Origin: Melieria omissa | Taxonomy: Eukaryota; Arthropoda; Insecta; Diptera; Ulidiidae | DNA: 64,000 nucleotides | Direction of reading: 5' to 3' | NCBI GenBank assembly: GCA_963971225.1 | Contig: OZ020267.1 | Coordinates: 4,030,001-4,094,000 of the forward strand | Part shown: positions 34,179 through 46,754 of the stretch, piece after piece | How positions within the stretch are numbered: the first letter of the stretch is position 1 | Layout of the letters: every line of letters starts with the position of its first letter | Notes under the pieces: model-generated | Database searches by the model: none | Told to the model about the DNA's origin: nothing | The model's input: only the letters and a program-made list of their open reading frames with translations | Program-made: the position numbers and the translations under genes

Positions 34179-34283
34179 ATTGCATACACATTTTCAAAAC
34201 GAGTACAATTTGTGGTATCACAATGGGCCCATATAGAGGCCTAAGTGTGTCTCATACAGAGGCAGTCACTACAAATTTCCTAC
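34179..34283 (+). mobile_element. tRNA-derived SINE, 5'-truncated copy
   Basis: Matches the 3' body of the SINE at 21581-21897: TTGCATACACATTTT, ACAATTTGTGGTATCACAA, GGGCCCATA and GGCCTAAGTGTGTCTCATAC. It is flanked by a perfect 13-bp target duplication CTATCACTAAGTT (34166-34178 and 34284-34296). The tRNA-like head is absent, so it cannot be transcribed from its own Pol III promoter. Confidence 0.8.
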
Positions 34284-34429
34284 CTATCACTAAGTTGTAT
34301 AATAAATGTATTAGATTTTCAAATCGTATCGATTATTTTCAATTCAATTGATTGTTTAATCCAAACAACTTTGTAAAACCCTTAGAATATATATTCAGCC
34401 ATAAAAACAACCCACACACTGTTGACAGC

Positions 34430-35640
34430 CATTTTGTAGACACACTCACTCCATTGCTCCGATGTGGTGGACAAATTCGAAAGTACCCTGCCAGCTTCTG
34501 TCCATCCTCCGCCACCCCTTCGTCGCATTCAGTGCGCATATGTGTGCAGCCGGCGCATATGGGTGTCTGTCTAGAAGCTGAAATTTCTCGTTCGGGCATC
34601 TTAAAGGAAATTTGTCAAAAAGTCACGTGCAGCATGTCTGCGGCATTTGACGTTCAATAGCGCATCGCATCCCCCCGACAGCCGAAGGGATTACTTATTG
34701 CCAGCCACAGTCTTACAGCCAGCAAAGCGAAGCGTTGCATATGCGTGAACGCCGCAATGCCTCGATTGCCCTTCGAAGTATCAGTTGCCGCCTGGCCGCA
34801 TGCTGCCAATATCAATTTAGCATAAACCGCCCGCTACTGATTGCTGTCACCAAGTCGTAAAGTCGCCCCCCCCCGGCAAGCGGCGGCAGGCGTTGCTTAC
34901 CCTCAATGCACACAAAAATGAAAATTACATTAAAATTGGAAAATGCAAAGAATCGAAATGAAAAACTGCCAATGCGATGACTCAATTGAATTGAGGGAGG
35001 GGAAGAGGGGCACTACAATCGAATAACAACAATATTCACAACAACACAACTTACAACAAACTCATGAACGGAAATGAGTCGAGGTACAATTGGAGCAGCG
35101 TTCAAGTGCCGCTGCTGTTGAGAGATGCGAAGCGTGGAGGCGGAGGAATGCACGATGCAACGCACACTCTGGCAAGTCATTGCCTGCTGAATGATTGCCA
35201 AACACCAGACCACACCGCAGTGCATCACACAAGACTGACGGGTGCCGTGCCACACTCCACCAAGTGCTGTCAATGCTCCGGAGCAGCGTTAGGCGACAAG
35301 GCAATGTGCTCAATATATATGTTTGTATACACACTTTGTCTTTGAACCATTCGATTTCGATATGCATGCCAACCAAACGATACCAACAACAGCAACAAGA
35401 GTTACACACATACAGCTGTCTTGTGCTCGCATCATTCAGACTGCAGGACGACCAGATAAAGTTTCAGCTTTTGGTTATCGAAGCAAATCGCTTGTCAGAC
35501 AGCGTGTGCGACATGATATATTTGCAGTGAGCAGAAGCGGTGCTGGGGCGGGGAGTGGCGCGCCAGCGCTGATAGGAATCTCTGCACACATGCGGAAGAT
35601 GGCAGCACAAAAATAAAATGAACAAACAACTCGCTTTGGG
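34430..35640. other. GC-rich island, candidate regulatory DNA
   Basis: GC-rich with CpG, a C run at 34866-34875 and CAA runs. Overlapping frames on both strands show no domain. TTTATGGC/GCCATAAA lies at 34398 just outside. Confidence 0.35.
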
Positions 35641-36367
35641 TGAGCCAAATTTTCCACCCTCGTTGCAACGCTGCACAAGAGCCATGATGTTTTACTACTC
35701 TTCCTCTTCTTACTTTAAGTATCAACAATTCTCAAACTCATTTCGAGTGCAATCAAATCCAATTCAAAACAATTGAACAAAAATGTGATATGTATTTTTT
35801 TGATTGTTTTATATTTTGTAATCTTTTCATAATTACGCGCCACACCAATAAAATTGACGACTATAAATTATTGAATAGACGAGACTGTCGCAGCACTTGG
35901 TGCGCTCGAACGCGCTCGCACACACTTAAGTGAACTCATAAATAATTTTCGCGTCAGCCAACGTGTTTGATTAGAAAATGATTGATGTGACCAGTTGATT
36001 GAAGCGCACCAACGTTTCTCAATAATTTATGGCGCGCTTTAATGATTGACAAACTCGCTGGGGCGTCACAGACTTATATGTTCAATACATATCTACAAAC
36101 ATATCTACACACACATGTGGGTTTGCATCATCTCAGGTTAATTAGGTGTTGGGTGCTGAGCGGCAGATGTGGGCTGCTTGCTCTGCTTGCAAGCCAAAGC
36201 TGGAAGTGTGTGAAGACTGACAGCTAAGTTTGCATAAATTAAAAAAATAATGTCATAAATATTTAACAAATATTAAAGATTTTCTATATTTAATGTTAGC
36301 TAAGTGGGGAATAGAAACCCTTATCATCTGGTAAACAATTTTATGAAAATATTAAAATATTTTCGTA
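35641..36367. other. Spacer
   Basis: AT-rich with TTTATGGC at 36026. No gene seen. Confidence 0.4.
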
Positions 36368-36958
36368 CAGTGTTGCCAGATACCGGAAATAACTTTCTCC
36401 TAAATATAAAAAAAATTATGAAATTTCCTCCCAAAAATTAAAAAAAGTTCCTAAATTTTGTTTTATTATTTGCATATATTTCGAGGAATTAAACTTCTCA
36501 TAAAAATAAAAATATATACTATACATATAATTTATTTTAATGCAGCCTTTTTGTATTCATCATCAGCTTAACAACAAAAACTTAACAAAAATAAAACATA
36601 TAACAAATGAATTAAATAAAAAGTGCCATTTGTGGCGCGGGATTTCATTGTGACAGCATAAGTGAGAACGAGATAGAACGAGTTTAAATTTTGTAAGCTA
36701 AAAAATTTTTAACGCAATAGGATGCTTTGAAATGAAAATAGTTGCCAAAATAAGTTTTGTTGCCAGTGTTCCCAATACATTATACATACTTCGTTATCAA
36801 AAAATCTCCCAAAAATCCACTAACGATCCGAAAAATCCCCTAACATTAAACATAAATCTCCTAAACTTTCTCATAAACAATTCTTCCTCGTAAAAATTCT
36901 TCTAAATGTTCAAGAATATCCTAAATCCAGGAGGAAATCTCCTAATCTGGCAACACTA
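36368..36958. mobile_element. MITE with CAGTGTTGCCAGAT ends
   Basis: 591 bp. The left end CAGTGTTGCCAGATACCGGA mirrors the right end ATCTGGCAACACTA. Subterminal TTTCTCCTAAAT and TTCCTCCCAAA words mirror GGAGGAAATCTCCTAA, and similar CTCCTAAA or CCCCTAA words recur in the interior. Non-coding. Ends are hAT-like but no target duplication is visible. Confidence 0.65.
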
Positions 36959-38094
36959 TCAGATATTGCATCTTTCAATGAAAATATATACGTCAACTCT
37001 TCATCCCAGCGAGTACCTCAAACTCTGAGAAATCCACATCAAGGAAAGCGAAAGTGTTCTTACACTGTTGTATTGATGTCCTATAAAGGACTCAAACAAT
37101 CTGATCAGTGTTAGCAGCAGGTAATGACCAGCAACTCACTCATGTCTGTGTGTCCGACTGACCGAACGACCGCATCGGACAATTCATCACGTTAATTGTG
37201 TGTCATAACGAGGCATAAAATTAAATACACCACACACTGACGTTGACTTTTCGACGCTCAGTAGTTTGCACACTCGTACACATCAGTGCTGCGTGTTATT
37301 GCGCCGCTTAGACGTTGGCATTTGCGGCCATAGTCGCACAAAAGGCCGCACACAGCACGCCCCGCAAAAAGGATTAGAAGGCGAGCGAGTGTCATAAAGT
37401 CGTTTTCATTGTCGCTGGCATGGCTGTTGTGGTTGTTGTCGCCATGGTCGTTGTCGTCGTCGTCGCAGTCGTAGCCGTCATAATTTAAAGCCTGCTGAAA
37501 GGATAAAATAAACTTCACAAAAGGATACTCTCAGAGTGTGATAATTAAGTAGTTTTATATGCAAAGCACTGCCGCTGGCCGACCGGCTGCTTGACTGGCT
37601 GAAATCGTGGCGAACGCACATCGCAGCGCGGCGCAGCGACGCAGGAAGAGGCCGCGCAGTGTCGGAAGGATAAAGAAGCTGAAAGTCGGGCACCTACACA
37701 AAGCATGACCAACTAAATTAAAACGAGCGAACCAGAGTGGTGGCGCAAATCGAGACAGCCACAGGGAATATGAGCATTTTGAGACCAAGCAAATGTTATT
37801 GTTGAATGTTGCCACACGATTTTCTGCGTCGTGCGGTGTCGTTCAGTGCAGCTCAGACGTTTTTGCGTTCGACAAAATCTTCGAGTAAAGTTGGCGTTCA
37901 TAAATGCTGTGCGAATTATTGAAAATGGAAGAGGAAGTTTTTGCTGAAGCACAGATCTGGGAGATCCTTTGAAACTAAGAAACCACACTGTTACACAGTT
38001 CTATAAAGATTTTTTGTATACAAATAACATAAATATATTAAAAAGAAAAGAATCGAGACTTTCATGTACAACAGCAAAATTGAGTTGTTAATGG
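36959..38094. other. Spacer with GC-rich block at 37100-37900
   Basis: A GC-richer block with GTCGTCGTCG (about 37450) and GCGCAGCG words. No domain in any frame. AT-rich from 37990. Confidence 0.4.
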
Positions 38095-38640
38095 GGTTTT
38101 GACAATACATATTGATTATTGCTTCGTAGAAACCAAAAAGTTGACAACCTACAACTCCGATTGTATGGGAGCCGCCCTCTGGTGTGGAATTTCTGAACCT
38201 TAATTAATTTTGTATTTTTTGTGCTCAAGAATGTTGCAAATCGCTGAAAAAATCATTCAAATTGGTTCAGTAGTTTCCGAGATACAAGGTTTCCTGTCTT
38301 ACTTAACTAATACATTTACAAGTGGGCAGCCAACTCTATGGAAAATGGCCAGTTTTGTATGGTAGCCCCCTTAAGACTTGGAGATAGCGAATAGATATGT
38401 TTGGAAGAAACATTCGGAAGAAAAAATAAATGAGGGTAGGTCTTAGATATGACACGTGTGGGGCCAACCGGGAACCAGTGGGAGCACATTTTATAAAAAC
38501 GATCATTTTGTATGGGAGCCCAATCAAGGGTTGGAGATAGGGGATAGGTATGTTCGAAAGAAATATTCAGAAGGAAAAATTAGTGGGGTCAGTCCAAGAT
38601 TTTAACCCTCTAAGAGAAACTTCTAAGCAGTTGTGAAGCA
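38095..38640 (+). repeat. Unknown interspersed repeat, right copy
   Basis: Partner of 32290-32840 in opposite orientation: AAAAAGTTGACAACC, TATGGGAGCCGCCCTCTGGTG, TTAATTAATTTTGTATTTTT, CAAATTGGTTCAGTAGTTTC, GGGTTGGAGATAGGGG, GAAAGAAATATTCAGAAGG and AGTGGGGTCAGTC. The internal segment TTTTGTATGG(G/T)AGCCC...GGAGATAG is itself repeated at about 38355 and 38508. It runs on into the tandem array at 38595. Confidence 0.8.
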
Positions 38641-38912
38641 ACTTGACCTCGATGCGACGCCAACTAACCACACAATTTTCAAGATTTTAACCCTCTAAGA
38701 GAAACTTCTAAGCAGCTGTGAAGCAACTTGTCGAATTTTTCAGTTTTTTTTTGGGTACTTTGACCTCGATGCGACGCCAACTAACCACACAATTTTCAAG
38801 ATTTTAACCCTCTAAAAGAAACTTTTAAGTAGCTGTGAAGCAACTTGTCGAATATCAAGTTTTTTTTTGTGAACTTTGACCTCGATGCGACGCCAACTAA
38901 CCCCACAATTTT
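38595..38912. repeat. Three-unit tandem array
   Basis: Units begin CAAGATTTTAACCCTCTAA at 38595, 38680 and 38797. Each contains GCAACTTG and GACCTCGATGCGACGCCAAC. The first unit is shorter (85 bp against about 117) because it lacks the TCGAAT...TTTTTTT...ACTT block. The left inverted copy near 32300 has only one partial unit. Confidence 0.9.
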
Positions 38913-41900
38913 TTAGCTCATGTACGTTTTCACCAAACCGCAAAAAATTAGAGGATTTCCAGCATTGAGAACCCATTATTAAGAATTCCCATACAACTCT
39001 AAATCATGTCTAAGGTACATACATACTGTGGGGGTTCAAACCCCCCTAACTCAAAAGTATCTCGTATAAAACATGGCTTCAATAGTTTTGGCTCAAAACT
39101 CGTACCCGAAAACCCCGCAAAACCAAATCCTGTGTACGCCCCTGCACACATTTACATTCAAAACGCCTTAAACAAATTTTAAAAAATTTCGAACTCTACA
39201 ATTTACTCTATAACTTTATTTTTGCAATCTAGTCTGAGCAACAAATTTCGCTCACTTTCCTCTTCTATGCATTTTTGGGAGCTTTATCCCTTGACGCGCA
39301 TTCGTCCTTCGGCCGTTTGGTTCAATTACAATTACACCAAATTACTTTATTACATCCGTAATTGTGTGACCATCGAGCGTGCAATTTTTCGGGCAGTTAA
39401 ATTAAATAAGCGCCACAAGTGGTTGCTGCCACATGCCGCATGCCTGCTGCTGCTGCTGCTGTTGGTTGCTTTGCGTCCGGGCAACTGGGCGCTGCTGCTG
39501 GAATCGATTCGACGGCACACCACCGTCGGCTGTGCGGTTCGTTGCCGCCGAGTTGCCAGCAGAGTTGGTGTGGCAAAGTTTATGTTGTCGTTGTTGGTTG
39601 GTATTGAAGTTATTGAAATTGTTGTTGTTGTTTTGACTAGTTGTTAGCTGATGTCACTGTGCGTTAGCGCGACATGCAGTCGCAGATTTTATGAATTCCG
39701 CAATTATTGTTATAAAACGCAAAAATTTTACAACTTTGTCTTTGGCTCGTTGCGAATGCGAGTTGTGCGGCTGCTTTTCCTGTTGCCGCTGCTGTTCTTG
39801 TCGCCATTGTTTGCATGAATATTGTAGTTGTTGTCATTATTGTTATGGCTGGTCTAGCCACCTATGCGCGTATTGCGCGGTGGTGGGGCGCTGAATTCTT
39901 TATGGCCGCGTCGCAGCGAATTACGCGATTGGCAGTCACTGCAGCAACAACAATAACAACAACGGCGGCAGTAGCAGCAGCTTGTTAACACGGAAATAAA
40001 CGCCCGGCCGTTGTTATTGCTGTCGTCCGACTACTGACTATGGTTAGCAATTACCGGTGGGGGCGACGGCTTTGTGTTCGACTGCTTTGCCGAGGAAGTT
40101 AATTGTTGTGGCAGCTCGTTTTGTGTACTGAGGCGCTTTGGAGTTCTAATTGTTTTGCCACCTCCGAAGTTCCGAAAGTCAGTGATGACTGAATGCGGCT
40201 TTGTTTGTGATTATTTCGCGTAAACTCTGCTTGGAGTACATGGAAAACTTGTTATTGAATTTTGTGGAAAACTATAAATCGAATTTGAAGCCAGCGGAGT
40301 TCTAAATATTTTGTTTGTTATAGAAAATCTCTGTGAAAATATTTGAAAATATAAAACGAGTTATACTTATTTTGCTATATGCATAGATATATTTATGTTA
40401 TATACATAAATTCAATAAATTTCTTGTATTGTTGATGTGAATTATTGAAACATTGCTAATTGCGTGAAGGCATAAAAGACTGGAATAAGAATAAATTTTG
40501 AATCAAAAAAGACTTGAAATAGGAAATTTTGAATCATGCATTAACATCTACTTCATCTACTACTAAATATGGAAATAAATTTGTTCGAAGATTACAACAG
40601 AATTTCTTACTAAACGTGGTTCCTTGCTTCATTCGAAATACACAGCACAAATCGAGGTTCCGCTGAGTTTTCTAAGTGAAGCAGAAAACAAAATTCAGAC
40701 TGAAGAATCTGCCAACTGGCCAAATATCACGACTGACCTTTACAGTTTACCATTACAACAAAATGTCTAACAATATCTGCATGAGTCGTGGGCTTCTAGT
40801 ACAATAATTTCTTTCTTAATTTCTAATCCAATAATTAAAAAATGTTAGCCCTCAAATTGCCACAAAAATCGCCAATTGATTTCACAAAAAACTAAAAACC
40901 CACTTAAACGCCGCTAGTTTAGTGTTAGTAAGACATTAATAAAAACAGCAACAAATATTTAATCTCCATAAGAATGAACGAGTAAACGTTGAGTGAGCCC
41001 AAAGACGTTCGGCCCTCCCGCTGTCAAAACAAAAATTGAGCTCTAAATAAATAAACAAATTGAAGATGTGGGAGAAAAATGTGTAGCTAAAACAACAACA
41101 ACAATACCAACAAAAGCAACACTACAATAATATTAACAACAATAACATCAACGACTAGTGTCGACCCCCATTGGGTAAACAACGCCACTGTGAGCGCCGC
41201 GCAATAGCAAATTTTTGGCACCTCGGCACCTCAATGTGCGCAACAGCAACAATAACAACAAGAACTGCAACTTGGTCCGGGCATCTTCCATCGTGTGTGC
41301 ACTGTGTGAGAAGAAGCCAAACCAGTGGGAGATCCAACTTGGGGCGCTGACGCTGCTGCTGTTGATTGCGTTGTGCTATGTTGTTGTTGTTGTTGTTGTT
41401 GTTAGCCGTTGTACAAGTGTCGAGTGAGCATGCTGCGAAATTCCTAATTTGCCCAAATGCGCGCCTCAACCATAGTCCCCCCATAGTCCCGCTGTCGCCT
41501 ATTCGCCTTCTCGGGCCCTGGACAGCACGCAGCACATTTGTATTTGTTTATAGAGATTTCGCTCAACAACAAAACAACGAACAACAACAACATTTTGAAA
41601 ACTTGGAAAAGAAAATAAACAAACAAATCGACATTGTGGCGATTTGATTTGGTGGGAGGCGTGAAATGCGTGGCGGCGCAATTTTTCTGTAAATAAATTT
41701 TGAAGCACACGCAACCGAAGCAACACACAAATATATATTTGCCAAATTGAAAATGAAACTTAAAATGATTCAAAGACTGGAGGCAGCAGCGTACCGCTTG
41801 CTTCATTTTGGCAATGGTCTGTGTTAACATCGACGAAGGAAAATCCTATTCAACGCAGGACTTGAAAACAGTTTAGGTTGCATTGTCGACGTGGCGTAAG

Positions 41901-42487
41901 GAAGAGAAAGTAATGTAAGACTTCTTGTGCAGCTGCATGGTTCATTAAGAACGATGACTCTATGTTATAGGAGGCGAGATTCTTATTGAGTTCCCAAAAG
42001 TAAAACTACTGGATTTACTTAACTGTAGGAAGAATTGAAAGCGCGAGATTCTTCTTTTTGGGTCTAATTACCGGATTTATTTACAAAAATTCAAGAAACG
42101 CTGCAAGCAGTTTGAACATTGCGTTTCAAGGGAGACCTTCTCTAATAAAGGACTCACAACATATAGGAAGTCTTCCAATGTGTAACGCAACTTGATCTTA
42201 CTTTGAAATTTTTTCGAATGTGGCTTTGAGTTCTAAATTTGGTGTTGGAGATTATTTCACGGACACTTTCAGAAAGATGATCAAATGGTTTCAATCAGCA
42301 CATGACAAACTATTTGTTTGAAAATTATATATGCAATTTTTAGAAAGCCACAGCTGCCTCTTGAAAGCCACAGCTCTAGAACAGCAACCTTACGACATGT
42401 TAAATAGAAGGATATTTAAATTTCTACATCCATAATTAGAGGTAAAAAGAAACTGTCTTGAATGGACTCAATGGAAAGACAAAAAAT
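38913..42487. other. Spacer with GC-rich and CAA/GTT-rich islands
   Basis: 39018-39146 contains GGGGGTTCAAACCCCC and ends TACGCCCCTG, like a worn nonautonomous hAT end. 39420-40220 is GC-rich with CTG/GTT runs, and TTTATGGC occurs at 39899. 41090-41570 carries CAA and GTT runs. Elsewhere it is plain AT-rich. Antisense frames through CTG/GTT runs are Leu/Cys low complexity and are rejected. Confidence 0.35.
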
Positions 42488-43123
42488 CGCACACCCACTT
42501 CAAAAGTGACATAACTAAAAATTTTTAATTTTCGGGTTTATGTCATAATACTGTGCACAATGCATCAATCTACCAATGAGCAAAAACTAAGCATATTTTG
42601 TTGTTGTTAACTGTTGCAAAAATACAGTTAGGTCTCTCTTCATGTCATAAAGTTTGATGCTATTGATCGCTGCAGCTCAATGCAAAAGAGTCCTAACTCA
42701 AATTGTCACTCGACACTTTTGACGAAATAAATTTTTGTTGAAGTTAATTTTAAGCAAAGTTCTGACAATTTTAGTATTTGAAAATAAATAAAAAAATTAA
42801 TTCCGAATTTTCAACATTTTTCTTTCGACTTTTTAACTGTCACTTATAATTATAAAACTCAGAAAAAATGACATAACTTAAAATAATTCCGTAATTATTA
42901 AATTAAAATATCATCAAAACAGTCACAACTCAAAATTTTGGATTTCCTAGTGTAAAATAAAAAAAATTCTTGCAACTTATCTTGAAGCATAATCTGTAAG
43001 GATTTTCTACGGAACGGTCTACACGTTATTTAAAAAAAATTTGTATTTAGCTTAACAACTGTTTTTTGCGTTTCCTGAAAAATCAAAAATTTTGAGTTGT
43101 GTCACTTTTGTAGTGCATGTGCG
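42488..43123. mobile_element. MITE with repeated AAAAGTGACA(T/C)AACT motif
   Basis: The left end CGCACACCCACTTCAAAAGT and the right end (reverse complement CGCACATGCACTACAAAAGT) are inverted repeats that continue with GACA(T/C)AACT(A/C)AAAATTTTT for about 45 bp. Similar GTCAC(A)ACTCAAA words recur inside at about 42700, 42870 and 42920. About 636 bp, non-coding, class unknown. Confidence 0.75.
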
Positions 43124-45929
43124 AAATTTTCTATGAAAATGTCATTACAACTATACATGGAAGGTTTCGTTGCGAATTGAAACGTATTGCTGAAATATTT
43201 ATTCAAAGCTTTAGCATTTTTTGCTTTGAAGAATTTAGTGAGTATTTGGAGAGCAAAAAAGGTAAGAAGGACATCTAATTTTTTATGAATAAGAATTTTT
43301 CATGAATAAAGTAGTACATTTCCCGTTTTAGGATGCCAACTAGTATCGCTATACAACATCAACTTGCAACTTTAAACTCCATCATCTATCAACCGGAAAG
43401 TTTGTCCTTGTTTCGGAGTGGATTTCGTATATTTTACGCTCGACTGGTTGGATGAGCAGTTATGTAAAGTTCTTGACTGCACTAAATTGGCTGAAACCTA
43501 AGAGAAATATGACACTATTAGCACTATTAATGTCATTAAATTACAATTATTAGAAATTGTTTAATGAAAAAAAGTATATTCCGTAATTTAAGGAAATTGT
43601 CAGTCACTCTCAACCACCGGCAACGCGTTTTTGCCGACGGCAACTTTGAGTTCGGTTTCAACGGATGCCGTCAATTCCACTTGCTGGCAGATACACGTCG
43701 TGGCACACTCCATGCCGCCTGCACTGGTTCGCTTTTTGCGTTTTTTTACTTATTTCGGTGTCGTTTATTTTAATAAAAACAAATAAGCAGCTCGACGAGA
43801 TGATCAACGCTCATCAACTGCCTCCTGCCGATTACACCAACAACACCCATAAAAAGTAGCTATACCAAAAACAAAAAGCAAAAAAATGCGCCGTGAGCGA
43901 GAGAGCTTTGCGGCCACTTTGCACTTACCCCACTGCAGCAAAACACCTCGCACAGCCATTCCGCATAAATCAATGCGCACCTCTGCTGCCACAACGCCGC
44001 GTTGCATGCCACACCGAGCAGCGCAAATGCGCGCCAAATACGCCACACTTTCGCTCAGAGTACGCGCAAACTCCGAGCCGTTCCCCAAACCGCTCGCCAC
44101 CCGCACCCACACACACTTGCTGCGCTCACATGGCCCCAGAAGTGCAGCCATGTTTATTTATGATGTAAACAAACCATTAAGTAGGAGAAATACGAGCGCA
44201 GTCGCACGCCAGCAGCGAGTCTTCGCCGTAGTCACTTCCCCTTGCGCCGGCAGCGGCGTTCGCAGTAGCAGCAGCGCAACTGTGCAGCCAGCGTTAGCTG
44301 CAAAACGCTTTTTGAGTATTCGCCGCCACCTGAATGTGCTCCACACGAGTCGCCCATGCAGCCGTCGACGTAAATTCGCTCGCACACTAATTTCCCGTGT
44401 GCGGCCACAACTGCAATCTTTGCCTTGTTTACGAGCTGTTGTCAGCTCTTTTGCGCACACGCGCCGCTGCGCTGTCTTCTCGCTCGCACAATGCTTTATG
44501 GCTGCCGTTAGTGCTTTATTGCTTGCGTTCTGTTGTTGTTGCTTTTGCCGCAGCCATTGATATATGCGCGCGCGCTCCGTTTGCTGCTCGCTCTCTTTGC
44601 TTTGTGCGGCAACTTGGGAGCGGGTTGAAGCCAGCGATTTGCTCTTTCGCCGGAGAAGCAGCTGTTTTGTCGGGAACATATGTTTGATTGTTTCTGGTTG
44701 CGGGAAGAGGAGGCAAGACGGCCAACTGAGAGGCAGCGCGAAGAAAATTGCGTTTGCCTGCCTTTTCGACGACGCGTTGTAGGAAACTCAACGCAATGTG
44801 ATGAGTGAGAAGAGTCCATGAGCAACGAAGTCTCCGCCTTTTTTCTGGTATACGAAAAGTGTTTGAAAGTGTCGCAAAGTGACTTGAAGTAAAAATTATT
44901 AAAAACTAAATCAATGTAAACAATAAGTAATTCTCTTCCATTTACAATCAAATAACCTGAATAACAAATTTATTATAATAAATGTGTTAATTTTGTTAAA
45001 TACTTGTCTCACGATTTTGCTAAAAATTGCATAAAGAACTTTCTACTTCTTCCAAAGCATTTGTCAATGTCATCGACTTCCAACACTGTTGTTTCAATGA
45101 AGCACTCAAAGAGCGCAATAAACGCCAGAAACTCGTTCGCAGTACACAATTTATCGGCTCCGAAGTACGCGACAGCCACGTGGTCTGCTGCCTACACCCA
45201 TTGCGGAAATTCGCACTCTTTGTCGTCTTCGCTCACATCGGCCCACCAGAGCCACCTACTCTTTACTCAACGCTCCGCTGAACTCTGCCACTGCTGCTGA
45301 ACGCAGGTCTGCTGGTCCGCTTTGCATTCTCACGCAACAAACCGTAATGAAAATTGTTTTATGGGCGTTTACGTTGTGCAAAGATTTTCATGAGAATTTA
45401 TGCGCGCGCCTTGAGTGCAATTTGCTTGCCGAGTGCTTTTGGTTTTGGTTTGAGTGGGACTTGTGCAGCTGGAGTGAGCGTGCGATTTGAGTGCGCATTG
45501 CTTCCACTGCGAGAGTTGGTCTGTCTGGCTGCGTGTGCTATGGGAGCGATCATTGTATTTTATGTTAAAGTTGAACTTGAAATCCATTTCAAACGAGTCA
45601 TCTAGGAATATTTACACTTCACACTTTTATTACAAACAAAACAATTGAAGTTATGTTTATGTCGTTTTGTAGGATTTCGAGTGTTTACAAGTGCAAGTAA
45701 TGGTTTTTTTTCAGTAATATTTTTAGTGATACCTGTTCTTCTCTGACGTATGCAGAGAGATGTTAACTGTCTCATTAGGGATGTAGAACTCAAAATCGGC
45801 CTATAAATACAAATTTTTTAAAATTCTTAAAATAGAATTAATTGTTTGATAAACCATAAAGATAAATGATGAGGAATAAAATGATTAGAGCAACGAGTTT
45901 GAGATCACTTTTACTTTCGGTATGAACTA
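43124..45929. other. Spacer with GC-rich islands (43580-44780, 45080-45560)
   Basis: A strong GC and CpG increase with frames of 91-224 codons open simultaneously on both strands (43886-44560 plus, 44158-44679 minus, 44508-44951 minus). They are Arg/Ala/Ser or Gln-rich, mutually overlapping and domainless, so no gene is called. TTTATGGC occurs at 44495. The region could include a promoter or an untranslated exon. Confidence 0.35.
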
Positions 45930-46736
45930 CACTACTCTACACGAAAAATGCACCTACAAATAAATGTGAAACAGAAAATCCAAATTTTTTTTAAGAAGCG
46001 TTTTCGAAAAATCTTCGAAAACCCATTTTTTCCTTGTTGTTTCAGTTAAGAGCAACATATATCCTAAGAGAAACATGGGTATTAAATGAAAGAGGAAAAT
46101 TGTCTCCTTTTAACTAAATTTTCTATTTGGAACTTTCAGAACTTTGAAATAGAATAAACTTTAGATGTACAGTGGGTGGCCAAGCAATTAGCTCGCTTAC
46201 GAAAAATCTAAATGTTCATGTTTAAGTGGATCTAATACTACGTTTACATTGAACCAAAATGCTTAGTTTGAAATGAGTCATTTCCAAGTGTTTACATTGC
46301 CTCATTTTCATTGCACTTCATTTTGTTTGGCATGTCCTCTTGCCGCAGCTCATAGATCAGCTCTTTTCCGGCTTCTGACTAAATCATTTATTTCTTTTTT
46401 GCTGCCTCTATGTTCTACACACTAAGATATTTGAATACAAATATACTACATACCTTACATGCTAAGCATATTCTACATATTTGAAGCAGACGAAAATTTC
46501 CATTCAAAATTTCCATTTTGATAATTTTCGTTTGTTTTGATTTTGAACTGTCAAAAATGACAAAAGCTTTTGAAGCTTTTGAAAGAGCTTTCATTTTGTG
46601 ATGCGTTCGATAAAATTGGTCATGTTTTATCGCATTTGCTTCGTCGTTTTGTTGAAATGAGTCATTTCGTCAATTTCAATTTGTATGGGGAAATGCGTGA
46701 TTTGGCTTCGCATTTGAGAATTTTTGCCCAAATCAC

Positions 46737-46754
46737 GCATTTGGGCTAAATGTA
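46737..46754. repeat. Target site duplication, left copy
   Basis: GCATTTGGGCTAAATGTA, identical to 51352-51369. The preceding base differs (C left, T right), which fixes the length at 18 bp. Confidence 0.95.

Noticed and set aside
34866..34876. C-rich run as a possible CRISPR or special structure
   Set aside because: Plain homopolymer; no repeat-spacer pattern anywhere in the window, as expected for an animal genome.
39018..39146. Possible nonautonomous hAT element ending TACGCCCCTG
   Set aside because: Only the right end is recognisable; no matching left end or target duplication.
43886..44560. 224-codon plus-strand open frame in the GC-rich island
   Set aside because: Competing long frames on the opposite strand, Arg/Ala/Ser-rich composition, no domain and no splice context; best explained by few stops in GC-rich DNA.
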